A stretch of 64,000 nt of DNA from Aneurinibacillus thermoaerophilus (GCF_900099925.1 NZ_FNDE01000007.1:53915-117914), one strand, 5' to 3'; shown: positions 16,825 to 26,130, counted from the first letter of the stretch. The notes: generated from the sequence alone by a model not told the origin. Numbers and translations are program-made.

Positions 16825-16979
16825 ACGCTTTGATATGAAGGTAATCCTGTTTCCTATTTTCCTCCTCTTTTATTTGTGATGATCCTTTTCCTTCTTGATA
16901 TAATCTGCCAGAAAGCGTGGAAAAGTATAAGTACCGAGATGTATAATTTCAGGGAGAAGAAGAAAGCAGGAGATTTGGT

Positions 16980-18650
16980 ATGATTCATAATCGTTACTAT
17001 CGTATTTTTGTTATTGTATCGATGACAGTGCGCTTTTTTCTTCAGGTGTGGTGGTTTCAACGCACACACCGGAACGGGGAGCGAGCGGATATTCAGGAGC
17101 GGTGGGAAGCGCTCGTTGCAAAGCAGGCTCGTGAGTATAAACGGACGGCGCTTCGCCTTGGCGGATTGCTAATTAAAATGGGGCAATTTTTAAGCACGCG
17201 CGCCGATATTATGCCACGCGCGTTTACCGTAGAACTGGCGGATTTGACAGACCGCGTGCCCCCGGTGCCGTGGGAGAAAAGCCGGGCGATTATTGAAAAG
17301 GAGCTCAATCAGCCGATTGATCACCTGTTTGCTAATCTGTCAGCAAAGCCGGTTGCTTCTGCTTCGATCGGTGAAGTGTACGAAGGGTATTTAAAAAATG
17401 GAAAGCGAGTGGCGATCAAAGTACAACGCGCTGGCATCGAAAAAATTATCGATGCCGATTTAGCGGCTGCCAGAGTCGTTGTTCGTCTGGCAAAGCGATT
17501 TACCCGCCTTGGAAAAACAATGGATTTGGACGCATTGTACCGCGAATTGGAGCGCACTGTTTCCCGCGAATTGGATTTTCGTAAAGAACACGCCTATGCC
17601 AAACGCTTTGCCCAAATGTATGAAAGGGACGATAAAGTGCAGGTGCCTCACTATTACGAAGAATGGATAACGAGGCGGATTCTTGTGATGGAATGGGTGG
17701 AAGGAGCGAAAGTTACCGATCACGCATTTTTGGAAGCGCATCGAATTGATCGTGATGATATCGTGCAGCGCTTGACAAACATGTTTTTGCAACAGGTGCT
17801 TATTCACGGCTTTTTTCATGCTGATTTGCATCCGGGAAACATTTTTATCCGACCTGACGGCACGATTGTATTGCTTGATTTCGGAATGGTAGGGGAAATT
17901 AGGCAGGAATCGCGCAAGCATATTCAAACTCTGATTCAGGCTGTGGTGCTTAAGGATTACGATTTGATGGTACAGGCGCTTGATGCTTTGCATTTTTTGG
18001 CACCACATGCTGACAAAGAACAGGTGAAGCTCGCCTTGCAACGTGGACTTGAAATGTATTTTAACCGGGTGTTTGAGGTCTTGGATGACGAATTACTGGA
18101 AGAAATTCAGCTTAAGATTCAGGAATTTGTGCGGTTACAACCGGTTCAGCTTCCTGCGGAATATGCGTTTCTTGGACGAGCATTCAGCACAATTGTCGGC
18201 GTGCTCACGACGATTAAGCCGGATATTGACTTTATAGAAGTGGGGCGTCCGGTCGTTTCGGAATGGCTTAATCAACAGGAGATGTGGCTGGATAACCGTC
18301 GTCTGCTCGGCCAATTACTCCGGGATGTTGCCCGGGAAATGGTCGCTTTACCTCGTCAGATAAACCGTTGGATTGATTCGTCGATAGAAAAAGAGTATCG
18401 GGAACGAAAGCAGGCAGACATCGCGTGCTGGCTTGAACATTACAGAACGAAGCAGAGGGCGACACTTGTTTTTACGATCGTTGCGTGGGGAAGCGGCTTG
18501 ACGTTATGGTTGGCCGCTCATACGCTGGAATCATATTTTTGCTTTGGAGTTACAGCATTGGCGCTGCAGCAGTGGATTTCAGCGTATCGTAAAGTCAGAA
18601 ATTTATTGAAAGAGCATTCCGGAGAAGGATGGAATCGGAGAATAAATTAG
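16980..18650 (+). CDS. ABC1/UbiB (AarF) family atypical kinase
   Basis: A 556-residue protein of the ABC1 kinase-like family. LGGLLIKMGQFLSTRADIMP is the KxGQ-motif region, ASASIGEVYEG is the alanine-rich nucleotide loop, HADLHPGNIF is the catalytic loop, and LLDFGMVGEI is the metal-binding DFG. Two hydrophobic helices close the C-terminus (about 495-535). UbiB-type ATPases support isoprenoid quinone biosynthesis and lipid handling at the membrane; in Bacillales the quinone is menaquinone. GCAGGAG precedes ATG 16980. Confidence 0.92.
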   Translation: MIHNRYYRIFVIVSMTVRFFLQVWWFQRTHRNGERADIQERWEALVAKQAREYKRTALRLGGLLIKMGQFLSTRADIMPRAFTVELADLTDRVPPVPWEKSRAIIEKELNQPIDHLFANLSAKPVASASIGEVYEGYLKNGKRVAIKVQRAGIEKIIDADLAAARVVVRLAKRFTRLGKTMDLDALYRELERTVSRELDFRKEHAYAKRFAQMYERDDKVQVPHYYEEWITRRILVMEWVEGAKVTDHAFLEAHRIDRDDIVQRLTNMFLQQVLIHGFFHADLHPGNIFIRPDGTIVLLDFGMVGEIRQESRKHIQTLIQAVVLKDYDLMVQALDALHFLAPHADKEQVKLALQRGLEMYFNRVFEVLDDELLEEIQLKIQEFVRLQPVQLPAEYAFLGRAFSTIVGVLTTIKPDIDFIEVGRPVVSEWLNQQEMWLDNRRLLGQLLRDVAREMVALPRQINRWIDSSIEKEYRERKQADIACWLEHYRTKQRATLVFTIVAWGSGLTLWLAAHTLESYFCFGVTALALQQWISAYRKVRNLLKEHSGEGWNRRIN

Positions 18651-18653
18651 GAA

Positions 18654-18745
18654 AAGCTTGGTTGACTTTTTCGCAAGGAAGCACACCGCCAGGAGGGGGG
18701 ATTGGAAACGAATCTGTTTCGTAAGCAAAAAAGGCAACCAAGCTT
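18654..18745. repeat. Inverted repeat with 11-bp perfect arms and internal RBS
   Basis: AAGCTTGGTTG (18654-18664) and CAACCAAGCTT (18735-18745) are perfect complements. Just inside, CTTTTT and AAAAAG can extend the helix with a one-base bulge. A smaller GAAAC/GTTTC hairpin and the AGGAGGGGGG ribosome binding site sit in the loop. No T-run follows on the plus strand, so it does not look like a terminator. Confidence 0.6.
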
Positions 18746-18803
18746 ATGGGAAGAAGATAGGGATTGGAGGAGTTTCAGGGTGAAAAATGGTACTCATCTT
18801 TAA
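18702..18803 (+). CDS. Candidate 33-residue microprotein inside the inverted repeat
   Basis: CAGGAGGGGGGA precedes TTG 18702 at about 5 nt. The frame reads METNLFRKQKRQPSLWEEDR then DWRSFRVKNGTHL and stops at TAA 18801. It is basic and aromatic with no known family. It overlaps the last codons of the convergent PAP2 gene by 3 bases. Support is only the ribosome binding site and position. Confidence 0.35.
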   Translation: METNLFRKQKRQPSLWEEDRDWRSFRVKNGTHL

Positions 18804-19738
18804 TTATTTTGTAAGTCACGTTTTAATACTGTTGCTTCGACTGTAGCGCCTTTCTCTTTAACCGCGCGTTCTCCCCATTTTTCATATAGTTTATCCACTA
18901 TTTTTACCGTTCCCCAACCAAGTATCATGCCAGCAATTACATCGATGACCCAGTGAATTTCAAGGTACATGGTTGAAAAAATAATAAGCGAGCAATACGT
19001 TACCATAAGCCGGCGGAAGATTTTTCCCTTTTCCCTTAAGGCGAGAAGCAAGATGGCAAATGAAACGGACGTATGCATGCTTGGGAAACAATTCAGTGAC
19101 CAGACGGCTGCTTGCTCCGGCGTGAAGTTGCGTGCCATTCCATCGGGATGACCGAGCACGTACCACACCTCTTGAAGAAGCACGGTTGTGTAAAATGGCA
19201 CAATAATCGGAAGCTGGAACGTATGGCTGGAGAGCACATAGCGAAGCATTTTCCCTGTATCTCTTGTCAGAAAACTACGGATGACAGCTACCCATAATGC
19301 CAGCGAGAAACCGTATCCGTATACCCAACGCAGGAAGATGGTCAACCACTCCGGCTGGTAGATGCGGACGAAAGACGCATCATTAAAAGGAATGCTACGA
19401 AACAAGTGGTTCCAATTGAAAATATGTTTAATGTTTTTCATTTCCCATGAAGCGAGTTTATACCAGATATACGGTGCATAGCGATATATGTAATAAAGAA
19501 TAAACAGCAGAAGAACGCCTTTGGGCAGGAAAGCGAGCCAGTTAATTGGCTTTTGGTCTTTCTTGAAATCGAGCAGTAACAATCCTAAGAAGATCCAGTT
19601 GAAAATAATCCAATTTTCTACAGTTGAGATATTCCAGACGATGATCCCTGCCAATACCAGCCAGATAACAAGCAAAATGCGCCGCGCAACAGGCATGCGC
19701 GTGATGCGGTGAAGCAACCCCTCTGTATGTTGTAGCAT
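18800..19738 (-). CDS. PAP2-superfamily membrane phosphatase (PAP2_3, inositolphosphotransferase-like)
   Basis: A 312-residue protein with about seven hydrophobic helices. The phosphatase motifs are CFPSMHTSVSFA (C2, PSxHT) and YLEIHWVIDVIAG (C3, HxxxD). The first motif is divergent, as in the Aur1/Ipt1-like branch. Such proteins act on lipid phosphates or phosphoglycolipid transfer at the outer face of the membrane. AAGAGGTG lies upstream of ATG 19738. Substrate unknown. Confidence 0.85.
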   Translation of the reverse strand: MLQHTEGLLHRITRMPVARRILLVIWLVLAGIIVWNISTVENWIIFNWIFLGLLLLDFKKDQKPINWLAFLPKGVLLLFILYYIYRYAPYIWYKLASWEMKNIKHIFNWNHLFRSIPFNDASFVRIYQPEWLTIFLRWVYGYGFSLALWVAVIRSFLTRDTGKMLRYVLSSHTFQLPIIVPFYTTVLLQEVWYVLGHPDGMARNFTPEQAAVWSLNCFPSMHTSVSFAILLLALREKGKIFRRLMVTYCSLIIFSTMYLEIHWVIDVIAGMILGWGTVKIVDKLYEKWGERAVKEKGATVEATVLKRDLQNN

Positions 19739-19863
19739 AGTTACACCTCTTAATTTTTAATATTCTATTTACAAAACGTTAATATTCAACTCATTATACT
19801 GAAAAAGATTGAAAGCTCGCTACTTGTTTTATTGGAAATGATAAAGTTGGAAAATAATAAATA

Positions 19864-19880
19864 TGTAAAGTAAAATAACA
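19864..19880. promoter_or_regulatory. TnrA/GlnR box, distal
   Basis: TGTAAAGTAAAATAACA fits TGTNAN7TNACA at every fixed position. It is part of a larger perfect palindrome (TGTAAAGTAA at 19864-19873 and TTACTTTACA at 19881-19890). Confidence 0.7.
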
Positions 19881-19978
19881 TTACTTTACATAAATATGCT
19901 TTCAAGCTATGAATTTATGAAAAAATACGAAAAAAAGAGAAAAAAGCTATGTAAACGGTAAGAATAAAAGATAATTAA

Positions 19979-19995
19979 TGTTATATTTAATGACA
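19979..19995. promoter_or_regulatory. TnrA/GlnR box, promoter-proximal
   Basis: TGTTATATTTAATGACA fits TGTNAN7TNACA at every fixed position. Its centre (19987) lies about 48 bp before the expected transcription start, the position used for TnrA activation of nrgA in B. subtilis. Confidence 0.75.
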
Positions 19996-19999
19996 TAAG

Positions 20000-20027
20000 T
20001 TGCACAAGACGGGTGGTTTTGTATAAT
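20000..20027 (+). promoter_or_regulatory. Sigma-A promoter for amtB
   Basis: TTGCAC (20000-20005), 16-bp spacer, TATAAT (20022-20027). Confidence 0.7.
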
Positions 20028-20064
20028 ATTATGTAATAAAAACTAACATTAGGGGGCTGGGAAC

Positions 20065-21432
20065 ATGAATGCAGGAACACTGTTAAACTGGGTTGATGCA
20101 TCATACGTATTTCTAGCGGCAATTTTAGTCATTTCCATGCAAATGGGGTTTGCGCTTTTAGAAGCAGGTTCTACCAGAATGAAAAATGCTGGTCATATTG
20201 CCGGGAAGCAAATTATTAGCTTTGCAATCGCGGGTTTATTCTTTTGGTTTGCTGGATTTGCTGTTACATTCGGGGAAGGCAATGGTTTTATCGGATGGAG
20301 TGGATGGATGCTTCAAACGGGAGCGAAAGGCGAGGACAAAGTGTTTGCCTCCCTTTCGTGGGCGGATATTCCGTTGGCGCTGAAGTTTTTATTCCAAATG
20401 GCATTTGCTGCGGTATCTCTGGCGATTGCCTGGGGCGGGTTTGCGGAACGGGCTAAATTTTCCGTTTATCTTGTATTTGGTATTTTGTTCACGACGATTA
20501 TTTACCCGGTAATCGGTCACTGGGTATGGGGAGGCGGCTGGTTAAGCGAAATGGGCATGCAAGATTTCGCAGGGTCTACGGTTGTGCATTTGCAAGGCGC
20601 GCTGGCAGCGCTGGTAGCTACATTGTTGCTCGGTCCGCGAATTGGCAAATACACAAAAGATGGAAAACCGAATCTTCTTCCGGGACATAACCAGGTGTAT
20701 TCCGTATTGGGTGTTATTATTCTCTGGATTGGCTGGTTCGGCTTTAATGCTGGCTCGACCATGTCGGTAAAAGACGGGTTCTTCGGGTATATTGCGCTGA
20801 CAACTAACCTTGCGACAGCCGCGGGAGCCATTGCGGCCATGCTCATAGCGCGAGCGGTATTGGGGAAAGCGGATATTCCGAGCATGTTGAACGGTGTGTT
20901 AGCGGCGCTGGTGGCTATTACCGCGGCATGCGCGTTCGTGGAACCATGGGCGGCGGTCATTATCGGCGCGATAGCCAGCGTCCTGACGTTTTTTACATCT
21001 CTTTATTTCGAACGTAAAGGGGTGGATGATCCGGTATTTGCTTTTTCTGTGCATGGTGTGGCGGGCATCTGGGGCACGCTTTCCACCGGCTTCTTCGCGT
21101 CTCCTCGTCTTGTCGAGTACACCGGAATTGGTCAGGCTGGATTATTCTATGGCGGCAGCTTTCACCAATTTTATGTGCAAATAATCGGTGTGCTAGGCGC
21201 GGCTGTATACGTTGCGCTTATAAGCTTTATTATTCTCTATGCACTGAAAGCTACGATAGGATTGCGCGTAACGCCGGAAGAAGAGATAGTCGGTCTGGAT
21301 TTGAGCGAACACGGTGCCTACGGATACCCGGAACATTTGGAATCAGCTGAAAAGCCAGCATATATCGCTGAAATAAATCCGAAAACCTTGTCACGTACGC
21401 TTGATATGAGATTACAGCAACGTGCGGAATGA
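20065..21432 (+). CDS. amtB: Ammonium transporter AmtB/NrgA
   Basis: A 455-residue, 11-helix ammonium channel. AILVISMQMGFALLEAGSTR (helix 1-2 with conserved Glu), QDFAGSTVVHLQGALAALVA (first pore His), WFGFNAGST and VHGVAGIWGTLSTGFFAS (second pore His) are all present. The C-terminal tail contains EEEIVGLDLSEHGAYGYPE, the segment that interacts with PII proteins. AGGGGG precedes the start. No glnK/nrgB gene follows; a terminator comes next. Confidence 0.96.
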   Translation: MNAGTLLNWVDASYVFLAAILVISMQMGFALLEAGSTRMKNAGHIAGKQIISFAIAGLFFWFAGFAVTFGEGNGFIGWSGWMLQTGAKGEDKVFASLSWADIPLALKFLFQMAFAAVSLAIAWGGFAERAKFSVYLVFGILFTTIIYPVIGHWVWGGGWLSEMGMQDFAGSTVVHLQGALAALVATLLLGPRIGKYTKDGKPNLLPGHNQVYSVLGVIILWIGWFGFNAGSTMSVKDGFFGYIALTTNLATAAGAIAAMLIARAVLGKADIPSMLNGVLAALVAITAACAFVEPWAAVIIGAIASVLTFFTSLYFERKGVDDPVFAFSVHGVAGIWGTLSTGFFASPRLVEYTGIGQAGLFYGGSFHQFYVQIIGVLGAAVYVALISFIILYALKATIGLRVTPEEEIVGLDLSEHGAYGYPEHLESAEKPAYIAEINPKTLSRTLDMRLQQRAE

Positions 21433-21504
21433 TATAAGAAAGGAAAAGCACACTACGATGACGCGGAGGCTAGACATTAGGAAGCAATGAATGAAAAAAT
21501 AGAG

Positions 21505-21548
21505 ACAGGGTGTGGAAACACAGAAAGTGTTTCCACACCCTGTTTTTA
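21505..21548. terminator. Strong intrinsic terminator after amtB
   Basis: ACAGGGTGTGGAAACAC and GTGTTTCCACACCCTGT form a perfect 17-bp stem with loop AGAAA, then TTTT. It can serve both amtB and the convergent DUF2653 gene. Confidence 0.9.
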
Positions 21549-21576
21549 CAATCAATAGTATAAAACGCGTGTTTTA

Positions 21577-21876
21577 TTATGAACGGTATGTTGCAAACGC
21601 GATAATGCCTTCCTCATCATCCAATTCGAGTTCTAGGCTGGCTGCGAACGGATCGCGATTCAGTTCATGATGCAAATAGAAACGGATCGCTTCAATCATG
21701 TTTGCTTGAATCAGGATTTGTGTATGGCCGTTTTCAGTAGCGGAAGCAGAAAAACCATACTCATCATCCCACATGAGTTCAATGCTTACATCGTGCGGGC
21801 TGATCTGTTTCTTGTCCGCAATATAAAGGCAAAGCGCGTTTACGATCTCCTGCTCGGATAGCTTTAATTTCTCCAT
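21577..21876 (-). CDS. YxcD-like DUF2653 family protein
   Basis: A 99-residue acidic cytosolic protein: LSEQEIVNALCLYIADKKQI at the N-terminus, SIELMWDDEYGFSA in the middle and the acidic LELELDDEEGIIAF near the end. This matches the DUF2653 (YxcD) family of Bacillales. The start at 21876 lies inside the 3' end of the upstream gene (13-bp overlap), so the two are translationally coupled. Function unknown. Confidence 0.75.
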   Translation of the reverse strand: MEKLKLSEQEIVNALCLYIADKKQISPHDVSIELMWDDEYGFSASATENGHTQILIQANMIEAIRFYLHHELNRDPFAASLELELDDEEGIIAFATYRS

Positions 21877-22301
21877 ATATGAGCTTCCTTCTCTTTTTGT
21901 TTGTTTTTAAAGTGTACGTAGATTTTGCGGATCAGTACAATGACCATAACCACGAACAGCACGTTGATTAGCAGGCCGAGAATGGCGCCTAATCCGCCCA
22001 AGTTTCCGAGCAATCCGCCGAGCAGGAAGCCCGCCAAACCGCCAAACAGAAGCCCTTTCATAAATCCGCCGCTTTTTTGCGGAGTTGGCGCTTTTGTCGG
22101 TGCCGTATTTTTCGCCGGGCTGTTTACGTTATTAGAATTAGGTTTAGAAATATTGGAGTTTTGATCCTGTTTCGGCTGGAAGTTTTTCGTACCCGAGTTA
22201 TACGATTTCTTTCCTTTTGCGCTGGCGTAATCAGCGTTTATAAAAGTGCCTGCACTAAAAACTAACGCGACAGCCATAAACAACATAAGAAACTTTTTCA
22301 T
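21864..22301 (-). CDS. Exported or membrane-anchored glycine-rich protein
   Basis: A 145-residue protein. Residues 1-28 are a signal peptide (MKKFLMLFMAVALVFSAGTF, with likely cleavage near YASA). Residues 30-75 are Asn/Lys/Pro-rich and disordered. A glycine-rich hydrophobic stretch (about 80-127) resembles Tim44-like/YxeA-type membrane segments, ending in a basic tail. AGAGGGGG lies upstream. Coupled to the YxcD-like gene; function unknown. Confidence 0.7.
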   Translation of the reverse strand: MKKFLMLFMAVALVFSAGTFINADYASAKGKKSYNSGTKNFQPKQDQNSNISKPNSNNVNSPAKNTAPTKAPTPQKSGGFMKGLLFGGLAGFLLGGLLGNLGGLGAILGLLINVLFVVMVIVLIRKIYVHFKNKQKEKEAHIWRN

Positions 22302-22372
22302 TGTATTATCCCCCTCTCTAAAAGATCCATAATGATTACATATACTCTATACGGGATGGCCGCAAAAAGGTT

Positions 22373-24142
22373 TCAAAAATTTTTGCGCGGAAAATATTCG
22401 TTCCAGCGACGATTGACAAGCTGGGTAATATCTTCACGCGGCACGAGTTCGTCTGGATAGAATGGCTTCATGCGAGCATCGATAATAATAGGCCCTTCAA
22501 ATTGCACTTTATTGTGGCTAAGCTTTGTTTTTGCGTATACGTCATGCGCCGGGTCAAAACGGGTAAATGTTGTCCATAGAAACGTCGTCTGGTCTATGAT
22601 TTCATCCACATCGTCAACAAGGAAGACAAGCGGCCAGTCATGTAGTTTATGCTGCGCATGTTCTACCAGCTTGGCGGGCAGCTGTTCATCCGCGTCGAAG
22701 CTGGCACCTGATACGACAAGACACCCTCCGCAGTAAGCCTTGGCTTTGTTGATCCCGGGCAATGGCTCCCCACGGTATTCTCGCTGGAGTTCGCGGATAG
22801 GTTCGCCGATGCCGAGCATGATCGCCTTGCTGCCGTGATTGAATTTACGGCCTGTATAATCAAGCGTATCCATGGACGTGTCGTGTACAATTAACAGATC
22901 GCGCTGCGGATTGAAACGCGAGAGAATCGTCTCCAAGAATTGCGGGAAGTTTTGCAGATTACACGGTACGTCAGTCAGCATCAAAAACTTTGTCAGCGTC
23001 AACTGGCCTTCGCCCATGATGCGGAACGCGTGAGCCATCGCTTCCCGGTAGTAGCTTTCACGCACAATGGCCCCGGCTAGGGAGTGAAAGCCTGTTTCTC
23101 CGTATGTCCACAGATCTTTGACGCCTGGCATAACGACTGGAAAAATCGGTGACAGCAGACGCTGCAAATATTCGCCAATGAAGTAGTCTTCTTGGCGCGG
23201 TTTGCCGACTACTGTCGCCGGATAGATCGCGTCTTTGCGGCGGTACATTTTTTTTATATTGAACACAGGGAAATCATGTGTCCACGAGTAATAGCCATAG
23301 TGGTCGCCAAACGGCCCTTCCGGATGGCGCACGTGCGGCGGCACTTCACCGCAGAATGCGAACTCTGCTTGAGCGATTAGTTTATGCGCATGGTGGTCGA
23401 TTTGTGTGACGTCCAGCTTGTCGCCCATCAGGAAGGAGGTGAAAATTAATTCCGGTAGCATTTCCGGCAGTGGCGCAATCGCCGTGACGATGAGCGCTGG
23501 TGGTCCACCGAGAAAAACAGTTACAGGTAAAGCCTGATTGCGGATTTCCGCTTCATGATGGTGAAACCCTCCGCCTTTATGGATTTGCCAGTGCATACCA
23601 GTTTGGTTTTTTTTCTGTACTTGCATGCGGTACATGCCGAGGTTGTGCTCTTTTGTTTCCGGGTGTTCGGTATAAACGAGCGGTAACGTAAAGAACGGCC
23701 CACCGTCGAGTTGCCAGCCTGTAAGCACGGGAAGTTTGTGTAGATCTACTTCTTTTTCTTCGACTTCCAGCACCGGGGCTTTGCTGTTGGGAACCGTGCG
23801 TAACCCGGTTTTGGCCACATCAAGCAACGGAGCCCGGTATTGCCAAAGCACACTCAGTTTCGGCGGAAATAGCTTATCCATTGCACCAATTAATTGTTTC
23901 ACTAAATTTTCCGGACGTGGTCCGAATGCAAGTTCTACGCGTCGCTCCGTTCCGAACAGGTTCGTGATGACGGGAAATGAGCTGCCTTTCGGGTTGGTGA
24001 ACAGCAACGCGGGTCCACCTTCAGCGATAATGCGCCGGTGAATTTCCGGAAGTTCCAGATACGGGTCAACCGGCGTGGAAATTTCCACGATGTCTTTTTC
24101 CCTTCGCAGCATTTCGATAAAACTTCGTAAATTGCTGTGCAT
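22373..24142 (-). CDS. UbiD family prenylated-FMN-dependent decarboxylase
   Basis: A 589-residue UbiD-type protein. Residues 1-120 form the N-terminal domain; FTSFLMGDKLDVTQIDHHAH and EGPFGDHYGYYS belong to the prFMN-binding and active-site core, and the C-terminal part contains KAYCGGCLVVSGASFD and DDVDEIIDQTTFLW. The acidic/basic E-R-E triad residues lie in the core but I cannot number them with certainty. Members decarboxylate aromatic or quinone precursors. UbiX is not adjacent; a futalosine-route menaquinone role is possible. Confidence 0.85.
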   Translation of the reverse strand: MHSNLRSFIEMLRREKDIVEISTPVDPYLELPEIHRRIIAEGGPALLFTNPKGSSFPVITNLFGTERRVELAFGPRPENLVKQLIGAMDKLFPPKLSVLWQYRAPLLDVAKTGLRTVPNSKAPVLEVEEKEVDLHKLPVLTGWQLDGGPFFTLPLVYTEHPETKEHNLGMYRMQVQKKNQTGMHWQIHKGGGFHHHEAEIRNQALPVTVFLGGPPALIVTAIAPLPEMLPELIFTSFLMGDKLDVTQIDHHAHKLIAQAEFAFCGEVPPHVRHPEGPFGDHYGYYSWTHDFPVFNIKKMYRRKDAIYPATVVGKPRQEDYFIGEYLQRLLSPIFPVVMPGVKDLWTYGETGFHSLAGAIVRESYYREAMAHAFRIMGEGQLTLTKFLMLTDVPCNLQNFPQFLETILSRFNPQRDLLIVHDTSMDTLDYTGRKFNHGSKAIMLGIGEPIRELQREYRGEPLPGINKAKAYCGGCLVVSGASFDADEQLPAKLVEHAQHKLHDWPLVFLVDDVDEIIDQTTFLWTTFTRFDPAHDVYAKTKLSHNKVQFEGPIIIDARMKPFYPDELVPREDITQLVNRRWNEYFPRKNF

Positions 24143-24307
24143 ATCATGCGTTCTCCTTGCCTTAAATTGTTCTTCTTTGCCTATTGTACATGGTTTACGT
24201 GTCTACTGCACATGAATTTATGCAAAAAGCGATTCTTTATGAAAATGCGTCGGAAAATCTATGATATGATGAGATAAAGAATAAAAGGGGAGGGAGCGGG
24301 AGCATTG

Positions 24308-25294
24308 ATGAAACCGAAAATCGTTGTAACAAGGAAAATTCCGCAACAGGCATTGGAGCTTCTGGAGCGCACGGCGTCTTTGTATGTTTGGGAAAAAGAA
24401 GACAAGGTAATGCCGCGCGAATTGCTACTTAAAGAAATAAAAGATGCCCACGGCTTGTATTCTATGCTGGCCGATCGGATTGATACAGAAGTAATGGATG
24501 CCGCTCCGCATCTGCGGGTCATCAGCACGATGGCGGTGGGTTATGATAATATCGACATTGCCGAAGCGACGAAGCGCGGCATACGTGTTGGACATACGCC
24601 GGACGTGCTTACGGAAGCGACGGCGGATTTAGCTTTTGCCTTATTGATGGCTACCGCGCGCCGCTTGGGTGAAGGAATGGCTTGCATTAAAGAAGGGAAA
24701 TGGAAGAATTGGTCGCCGATGTTTATGGCAGGGCAGGAGGTGTATGGTTCGACCCTTGGCATTATCGGAATGGGCCGCATTGGGGAAGGGGTCGCCCGTC
24801 GTGCCAAGGCGTTTGATATGCGTATTTTGTACCACAACCGGACACGGCGCCTGGAAGCAGAAGAAAAGCTCGGCGCCGTATATTGTTCGCTGGAGGAATT
24901 GCTGGATGAATCCGACCATGTGGTATTGCTAACGCCAGCCACAAAAGAAACGTACTATATGATGGGGGCAGCACAGTTTGCTCGCATGAAACGGACGGCT
25001 ACATTTATTAACGTATCCCGCGGCACGAACGTGGACGAGGACGCGCTTTATCGGGCGCTGGTTAATAAAGAAATTTGGGCAGCAGGGCTTGATGTGTTTG
25101 AAAAAGAACCAATTCCTCCTTCGCATCCCTTACTTTCGCTCGATAATGTCGTAGCATTGCCTCATATTGGAAGTGCAACTGTACAGACACGTCTCCGCAT
25201 GGCGATGGTAGCGGCGGAAAATGTGCTTCTAGGCGTAAAAGGCGAACGGTTAAGATATACGGCGAATCCCGATGTCTATGCATCATTATTATAA
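24308..25294 (+). CDS. D-2-hydroxyacid dehydrogenase (glyoxylate/hydroxypyruvate reductase type)
   Basis: A 328-residue NAD(P)-dependent enzyme. GSTLGIIGMGRIGEGVARRAK (about 145-165) is the dinucleotide fold, INVSRGTNVDEDAL contains the catalytic Arg region, DVFEKEPIPPSHPL has the catalytic Glu, and LPHIGSAT the catalytic His. The closest type is GyaR/GhrB. An in-frame TTG at 24305 also follows the GGGGAGGGAGCGGG site, so the start is uncertain by one codon. A HAD phosphatase gene follows closely. Confidence 0.9.
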   Translation: MKPKIVVTRKIPQQALELLERTASLYVWEKEDKVMPRELLLKEIKDAHGLYSMLADRIDTEVMDAAPHLRVISTMAVGYDNIDIAEATKRGIRVGHTPDVLTEATADLAFALLMATARRLGEGMACIKEGKWKNWSPMFMAGQEVYGSTLGIIGMGRIGEGVARRAKAFDMRILYHNRTRRLEAEEKLGAVYCSLEELLDESDHVVLLTPATKETYYMMGAAQFARMKRTATFINVSRGTNVDEDALYRALVNKEIWAAGLDVFEKEPIPPSHPLLSLDNVVALPHIGSATVQTRLRMAMVAAENVLLGVKGERLRYTANPDVYASLL

Positions 25295-25320
25295 AGAAAA
25301 GATTCTGGATGGTGAAATAT

Positions 25321-26130
25321 ATGGCATACAAACTAGCTGCAATTGACATCGACGGAACGCTACTTACAGACGACTACCGGATTACAGAAAAAAACAAAAA
25401 GGCGTTGCGAGCAGCGGAAGAGGAAGGAGTACAAATTGTGCTTTGTTCCGGGCGCGCGCCTGTCAGCGTGCTTCCGATTCTTGAAGAAATCGGCATTCAC
25501 GGTTATTTTATTTGTCATAACGGCGCGGTTACTACACACTCCAAAACGAAAGAAATTCTGCAGGAAAACGGTTTTTCTATGCAATCATTGAGAGGTGTGG
25601 TGGAGTACTGTCGCAGGGAAAATATTCACATGGACTTTTGCACCGCATTTGATATGTATACGGAAAGCATGGAGCGCGAAGACGTGCAACGGATGTACGC
25701 AAAATACCTCGCACAGCCAAAACTCATTCAGGATATGTTAACCGTGGAGGATAAGCTGGTTAAATTCACTTTATTTGGCACCGATGAACAGCTTAACAAA
25801 GCGTACGATGAATTTGCTGCGATGAATTTGCCGGTGCGGACGCTCCGCAGTGGTCCGTCTTATATCGATATTATTGATAAAGCGACTTCCAAAGGCGCGG
25901 CGCTAAGTAACCTTGCCGAATATTTAAATATTTCGCTGGCCGATACGATCGCTATCGGTAATTATTATAACGACCTTGATATGATTACTATGGCGGGAAT
26001 TGGAGTAGCTGTGGCTAACGCACCGGAGGACGTAAAAGAAAAAGCCGACCTGATCGTCGCCTCTAATAATGAAAGCGGCGTGGCGGAAGCCTTGCAGCGT
26101 CTTGTGTTCGGGATGAAAAACTGCGTATAA
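25321..26130 (+). CDS. Cof-type HAD phosphatase
   Basis: A 269-residue HAD-IIB protein: DIDGTLLTDDYRI (motif I nucleophile Asp), CSGRAP (motif II), a Lys in DKATSKGAAL (motif III), and AIGNYYNDLDMI (motif IV). A large C2-type cap lies between. ATG 25309 is in frame, but GGATGGTG upstream favours ATG 25321. Substrates are usually sugar phosphates or nucleotides; none can be assigned. It follows the hydroxyacid dehydrogenase by 26 bp, so likely co-transcribed. Confidence 0.9.
   Translation: MAYKLAAIDIDGTLLTDDYRITEKNKKALRAAEEEGVQIVLCSGRAPVSVLPILEEIGIHGYFICHNGAVTTHSKTKEILQENGFSMQSLRGVVEYCRRENIHMDFCTAFDMYTESMEREDVQRMYAKYLAQPKLIQDMLTVEDKLVKFTLFGTDEQLNKAYDEFAAMNLPVRTLRSGPSYIDIIDKATSKGAALSNLAEYLNISLADTIAIGNYYNDLDMITMAGIGVAVANAPEDVKEKADLIVASNNESGVAEALQRLVFGMKNCV

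Larger units (their letters stand above)
19739..20064. other. 326-bp regulatory gap upstream of amtB
   Basis: AT-rich sequence without a gene. It holds two TnrA/GlnR boxes and a sigma-A promoter for amtB, listed separately. Confidence 0.8.
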
